Shown piece by piece: positions 63,061 to 64,000 of a DNA stretch of 64,000 nucleotides. The position numbers and the translations under genes are program-made. The stretch lies in the NCBI GenBank assembly GCA_963731125.1, contig CAVSVP010000009.1:744001-808000 (forward strand), in the 5' to 3' direction. This stretch comes from CAVSVP01 sp963731125. Its GTDB lineage: Bacteria; Pseudomonadota; Gammaproteobacteria; Competibacterales; Competibacteraceae. Within the stretch, counting starts at the first letter, position 1. Each line of letters begins with the position of its first letter. The notes below the pieces were generated by a model, which saw only the letters and a program-made list of their open reading frames with translations, made no database searches and was not told where the DNA came from.

Positions 63061-64000
63061 TTAGCTACCCTTGGCGGCGACTCCCTGGAAGAACTCTTCC
63101 TTATCTGCTATCCATTTCACCCATCGCTAATATCCGTCTTTCAGCGCAAATGGCAAAGCCTTCCGCGCTTTCAACGCACACGTGGTATCCTGCGCCTGCT
63201 TGCCCTCTGGGTCGCGCGAGCTTATCAGGAAGAACACCGAAAGAATTCCCGAGAACCACTCATCACTCTTGGCGCTGCACCACTAGACGATCAAACTTTC
63301 CGTGATGCGCTCTTCGAGCAACTCGGATCTGATCAACTCTCTATACCCGTTACCACCGACATTATTGGCAAAAAAGACGCCCACGCTGCCCGCTTAGACC
63401 GCGAAGCTATCGACGCCATCAAGAAAGTCCGGCTTCATCAGCGCGTTGCAACAGTCATCTTTTTCGAGAGTAACGGTGGGCAAAGCCAAACTAAGATGGA
63501 AGCTTCGGTACCCGAGATTCGCGCGGCCATCGGAAACCCCGACATTAATCTTGCCGACGTGGAAACCGTCTTAGAAGGGCTAACGGCTAACTGCTTTTAT
63601 CTGAATTGGGACCGTAACCGTTACCGATTTAGTCCGCGTCCCAATCTCAATCAAGTACTAGTCACCCGTCGGGGAACAGTCAAAGACAAAGACATTGAAG
63701 AGCGAATTCGCCAAACTATCCATGACTTGTTCAGGCTTGGCAGCAAAGCGGTGGATCGACGCTATTTCCCAGCCAGAAGCAACGATGTTCCCGACCGCCC
63801 TCAACTAGCCCTGGTGGTGCTAGGCCCCGAGCATCAAGCACAAGAGGCCTCTACCAAGGAGTTTATTGAAAACATTCTACGGGAATGTGGCACAGCAGGC
63901 CGTACCTATAAATCTGGAATAATATTCGTTGCTCCAGATCAGGCTTCAAGTCTCGTAGATGCTGCACGCAACTGCCTAGCGTGGGAAGATATTGAGAGCG
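63061..64000 (+). pseudogene. DUF499-type ATPase, 5' part missing
   Basis: A single frame open from the ISAzo13 end to the window edge (313 codons, no stop). It contains CYPFHPSLISVFQRKWQSLP and FQRTRGILRLLALWVARAY, a pattern typical of DUF499 ATP-binding proteins of defence islands, which usually neighbour a DUF1156 DNA methyltransferase. The N-terminal ATPase region with the P-loop is missing on the left, so the gene is either broken by the ISAzo13 insertion plus deletion, or was rearranged. Continues beyond 64000. Confidence 0.7.

Noticed and set aside
1..64000. CRISPR array.
   Set aside because: No regularly spaced 25-40-bp repeats are seen; the repeats present are inverted ends, MITEs and tandem duplications.

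Overview
The window is chromosomal DNA of a gammaproteobacterium. The order recA-recX-alaS-lysC-csrA-tRNA-Ser-tRNA-Arg, the purM-purN-DUF3108 group with dcd and apbC, the recA-type proteins, and an exosortase-A (XrtA/PEP-CTERM) type exopolysaccharide cluster fit this class, probably a Chromatiales-like lineage. No rRNA or other decisive marker is present, so genus is not claimed. Ordinary stop codons (TAA, TAG, TGA) are all used by housekeeping genes. The genome is extremely rich in insertion sequences (IS) and in small non-autonomous elements.

Layout. 1-3.3 kb: a scrapyard of broken transposases (IS701-like, IS1 end, ISKra4-like, IS110 tail, and a DDE transposase with two in-frame stops). 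3.4-34.2 kb: mostly housekeeping genes: CDP-alcohol phosphatidyltransferase, purM, purN, dcd, apbC, a decayed S9 peptidase, arsS, fetAB, cnoX, fdxA, mutS, pncC, thpR, recA, recX, alaS, lysC, csrA, two tRNAs, a thiolase, a CDF metal exporter, prpE and mdh. 34.9-41.7 kb: an exopolysaccharide export/chain-length/kinase/ATPase/outer-membrane set. 42.2-63 kb: a mobile-element and toxin-antitoxin island. 63.1-64 kb: start-less part of a DUF499-type ATPase, possibly the edge of a defence locus.

The most striking structure is between 50.2 and 58.8 kb. One vapC toxin gene can be reassembled exactly from two pieces 8 kb apart. It was split by an IS630/Tc1-mariner-like element with 32-bp terminal inverted repeats (52604-58482). 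That element's transposase gene is itself split by a 2.0-kb group II intron (53887-55886) which has no reverse transcriptase and instead carries an IS110-family recombinase. Further downstream the same transposase gene is split by a third IS (56061-58369), and another IS (50549-52599) sits at the junction with vapC. A second, independent vapC (43.2-47.2 kb) was split by an IS1634-family element that was in turn split by another IS, and it too can be reassembled to the base. A HepT toxin at 61.5 kb is frameshifted and cut by an ISAzo13-like element. In all three modules the antitoxin is intact and the toxin is broken, and two further antitoxin-like genes stand alone.

Smaller elements are also informative. 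A 249-bp MITE sits exactly in the overlap of purM and purN, and its 12-bp target duplication regenerates both the purM stop and the purN start. A second copy (270 bp, inverted) interrupts the S9 peptidase gene. A 111-bp mini-element lies at the stop codon of fdxA with an 8-bp duplication, and a 66-bp IS21-like mini-element with 5-bp duplication lies in a broken integrase gene.
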